Made by a program: the position numbers and the translations under genes. Of a DNA stretch of 15,327 bases, positions 13,890 to 15,327 are shown piece by piece. Numbering within the stretch: position 1 is the first letter of the stretch; every line of letters begins with the position of its first letter. This DNA is from Betaproteobacteria bacterium (lineage in GTDB: Bacteria; Pseudomonadota; Gammaproteobacteria; Burkholderiales; SG8-39). The stretch covers positions 1 through 15,327 of the forward strand of contig SHXL01000049.1 of assembly GCA_009693345.1 (NCBI GenBank), read 5' to 3'. A model generated the notes under the pieces. That model made no database searches. It was given only the letters and a program-made list of their open reading frames with translations, and was not told the DNA's origin.

Positions 13890-14781
13890 TTTTGCCTCCA
13901 AACAGACGGCGGATCCACTGCAGCGTGGGTGCGTCGAGAAAGCCCTTGGGCCGCAAGTTCATCGCCAGCAAGATCAGCGCCCCGAACAGCAGGTTGCGCC
14001 AGTCGCCGAGGAAGCGCAGGCCTTCGATCAGAAAACCTTGCACGAAGATCGCCGCCACCACCGTGCCGAACACGCTACCCAGCCCGCCGAGGATCGGATA
14101 GGCGAGGGCAAAGGTGGCGAGCAGGATGCCGAAGCTTGCATGCTCGATGTGGGTGGTGTAGTGGGCGTAGATGCCGCCGCCCAGACCAGCGATGGCGCCG
14201 CCGATGGTCATCGCGCTGACCTTTACCGCGGTGAGGTTGAGGCCGACCGACTGCGCCGCCAGTTCGTCTTCGCCGACAGCGCGCAACACGGCGCCATAGC
14301 GCGAGCGGTCGAACCACCAAAGGATTGCCATCACTAGCGCGACGAAGAGCCAGATGAACAGCATCACCTGCATCGTGGTCCAGCCGTTCTCCGGAAAGTA
14401 ACGGATCTGCCGAAATCCTTCACCACCCAGGGGCCCCAGCTTGACGCCGCCTTTGGCCACCTGATAGTCGAAATTGAAGAAGAACAGACGCACCACTTCG
14501 CCGAATGCGAGCGTGGCGATGACCAGCATCAGGCCCTTAACGCGCAGAGCGGGAAAGCCTACCGCGCCGGCCACCAGGGCGCCGAGCAGAGAACTGGCCG
14601 CCAGAGCTGGCAGGATTGACCAGCCCGCTAGCACCGTCAGCATTCCGGCAACGTAGGCGCCGACCGCGAAAAAACCTGCCTGCGCGAGGCTTACCTGTCC
14701 GGTCAGCAGCACGATGTAGGCCGACAGGCCGATCAGCGTATGCACGCCGATGATCTGCGCCAAGCCGAAGTAGAAATCCAT
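13876..14781 (-). CDS. livM: LivM-type branched-chain amino acid ABC transporter permease
   Basis: This 301-residue permease has the LivM pattern IGLSAYIVLLTGQVSLAQAG with FFAVGAYVAGM, then LRVKGLMLVIATLAFGEVVRL, the coupling region RYGAVLRAVGEDELAAQSVGL, and C-terminal GGLGSVFGTVVAAI and LNLRPKGFLDA. Length is normal for the family. The ATG at 14781 directly follows the TAA of the preceding livH with no gap. Its 3' end carries the ribosome binding site of livG. With that livH it forms the first permease pair of the operon, next to the ATPases in the standard livH-livM-livG-livF order. The substrate is unknown. Confidence 0.94.
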   Translation of the reverse strand: MDFYFGLAQIIGVHTLIGLSAYIVLLTGQVSLAQAGFFAVGAYVAGMLTVLAGWSILPALAASSLLGALVAGAVGFPALRVKGLMLVIATLAFGEVVRLFFFNFDYQVAKGGVKLGPLGGEGFRQIRYFPENGWTTMQVMLFIWLFVALVMAILWWFDRSRYGAVLRAVGEDELAAQSVGLNLTAVKVSAMTIGGAIAGLGGGIYAHYTTHIEHASFGILLATFALAYPILGGLGSVFGTVVAAIFVQGFLIEGLRFLGDWRNLLFGALILLAMNLRPKGFLDAPTLQWIRRLFGGKSGAA

Positions 14782-15327
14782 TTAGTCGCGGCCTCCCCGC
14801 GGGGCGAACAGGCCACCCGGGCGAAATACCAGGAACACGAACAGCAGCAGCATCACGTAGAGGTCGCGCTCGGTCACGCCGCGGTACTGCTGCAGCACGC
14901 TCTCGAAGCCACCGACCAGCAATCCGGCGATGATGGCGCCCGGAATGCTTCCCAGCCCACCAATTACGGTCACGATCAGTCCCTTGACCGTGAGCGGTGT
15001 GGTGAGCAACGGCGAGAGCGTGCCGACCGACGCGCCAATCATGGCGCCGGCGATCCCGCCGAGCAGCCCCGTGACGACGAAGGTCATTGCATTCACCTGC
15101 GCGACCCGAATACCGCACAGTTGCGCGGCCACCGCCTGCTGCGATACAGCGCGCGTGGCAAGGCCGAGCCGCGTCTTATAGAGCAGCGCAAGCAGGCCTG
15201 CCATGCACACAATGCTCACCACGAACACCATCAGCAGGTCGCCGCGCAGCGTGAATTCTCCGGCACGCAGCATCACGTCGTCGAACAATGCCGGGTAGTT
15301 GAGCGGCATGCCGTCGGTCTGGTGCAC
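14782..15327 (-). CDS. livH: LivH-type permease, 5' end outside window
   Basis: The last 181 residues of a LivH permease are visible; the frame is open at the window edge, so about 100 N-terminal residues are missing. Recognisable parts are YKTRLGLATRAVSQQAVAAQLCGI (coupling region), TVIGGLGSIPGAIIAGLLVGGFESV and LVFRPGGLFAPRG at the C-terminus. It is the most upstream gene seen of the second Liv operon and abuts livM without a gap. The binding-protein gene for this importer, if it has one nearby, should lie beyond the right edge. The GTG at the very edge is just an in-frame valine codon, not the start. Confidence 0.92.
   Translation of the reverse strand: MHQTDGMPLNYPALFDDVMLRAGEFTLRGDLLMVFVVSIVCMAGLLALLYKTRLGLATRAVSQQAVAAQLCGIRVAQVNAMTFVVTGLLGGIAGAMIGASVGTLSPLLTTPLTVKGLIVTVIGGLGSIPGAIIAGLLVGGFESVLQQYRGVTERDLYVMLLLFVFLVFRPGGLFAPRGGRD

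Noticed and set aside
13890..13901. TTG at 13901 as livG start
   Set aside because: It overlaps the GGAGG that serves the GTG at 13889, and the GTG start matches the usual LivG N-terminus.
1..15327. Search for tRNA, rRNA, CRISPR array, transposase, toxin-antitoxin or phage genes
   Set aside because: No evenly spaced direct repeats, cloverleaf patterns or proteins of those families were seen on either strand.

Overview
High-GC bacterial DNA dominated by ABC importers of the branched-chain amino acid type (HAAT/Liv family). It also carries one Bug/TctC-type periplasmic binding protein and a TcuA-like flavoprotein. The mix of many Liv operons with Bug proteins suggests a betaproteobacterium, probably of the Burkholderiales; this is inferred from gene content only, since no rRNA or marker gene is present. 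No tRNA, rRNA, CRISPR array, transposase or phage gene was seen.

Left block (1-5454, all minus strand). A tightly packed operon runs from a small cupin (5454) through a Tat-type Liv solute-binding protein and a LivH permease to one 838-residue polypeptide. That polypeptide joins the second permease (LivM) and both ATPases (LivG and LivF) in a single frame. Neighbouring genes mostly overlap by ATGA or are separated by 2 to 24 nt. The operon then reads into a 52-codon stub of an aldehyde dehydrogenase N-terminus that stops early, and after 90 nt into a small membrane-anchored ORF cut by the window edge. A candidate promoter and a perfect 7-bp inverted repeat lie just upstream of the cupin gene.

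Middle block (5455-10346, mixed strands). An AT-richer stretch holds a possible 60-residue ORF. It is followed by a TcuA-like FAD dehydrogenase (plus) ending at an intrinsic terminator, an unknown multi-pass membrane protein (minus), a Bug-family binding protein (minus), a palindromic repeat region of about 109 bp, and a rutE-like nitroreductase (plus) broken by an in-frame TAG. The Bug protein and the dehydrogenase may both relate to carboxylate use, but they are on opposite strands and not in one operon.

Right block (10315-15327, all minus strand). A second Liv operon enters from the right edge in the order livH (partial), livM, livG, livF, livH', livM', then a FixH/YtkA-like secreted protein. 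Every junction overlaps or abuts, so it is read as one transcript. Two permease pairs appear to share one ATPase pair. No binding protein for it lies inside the window. The last gene converges on, and overlaps, the broken rutE.

The most unusual points are the LivM-LivG-LivF triple fusion, the doubled permease pair, two decayed genes (aldehyde dehydrogenase stub and amber-interrupted rutE), and the palindromic repeat. None of these amounts by itself to a clearly new biological system.
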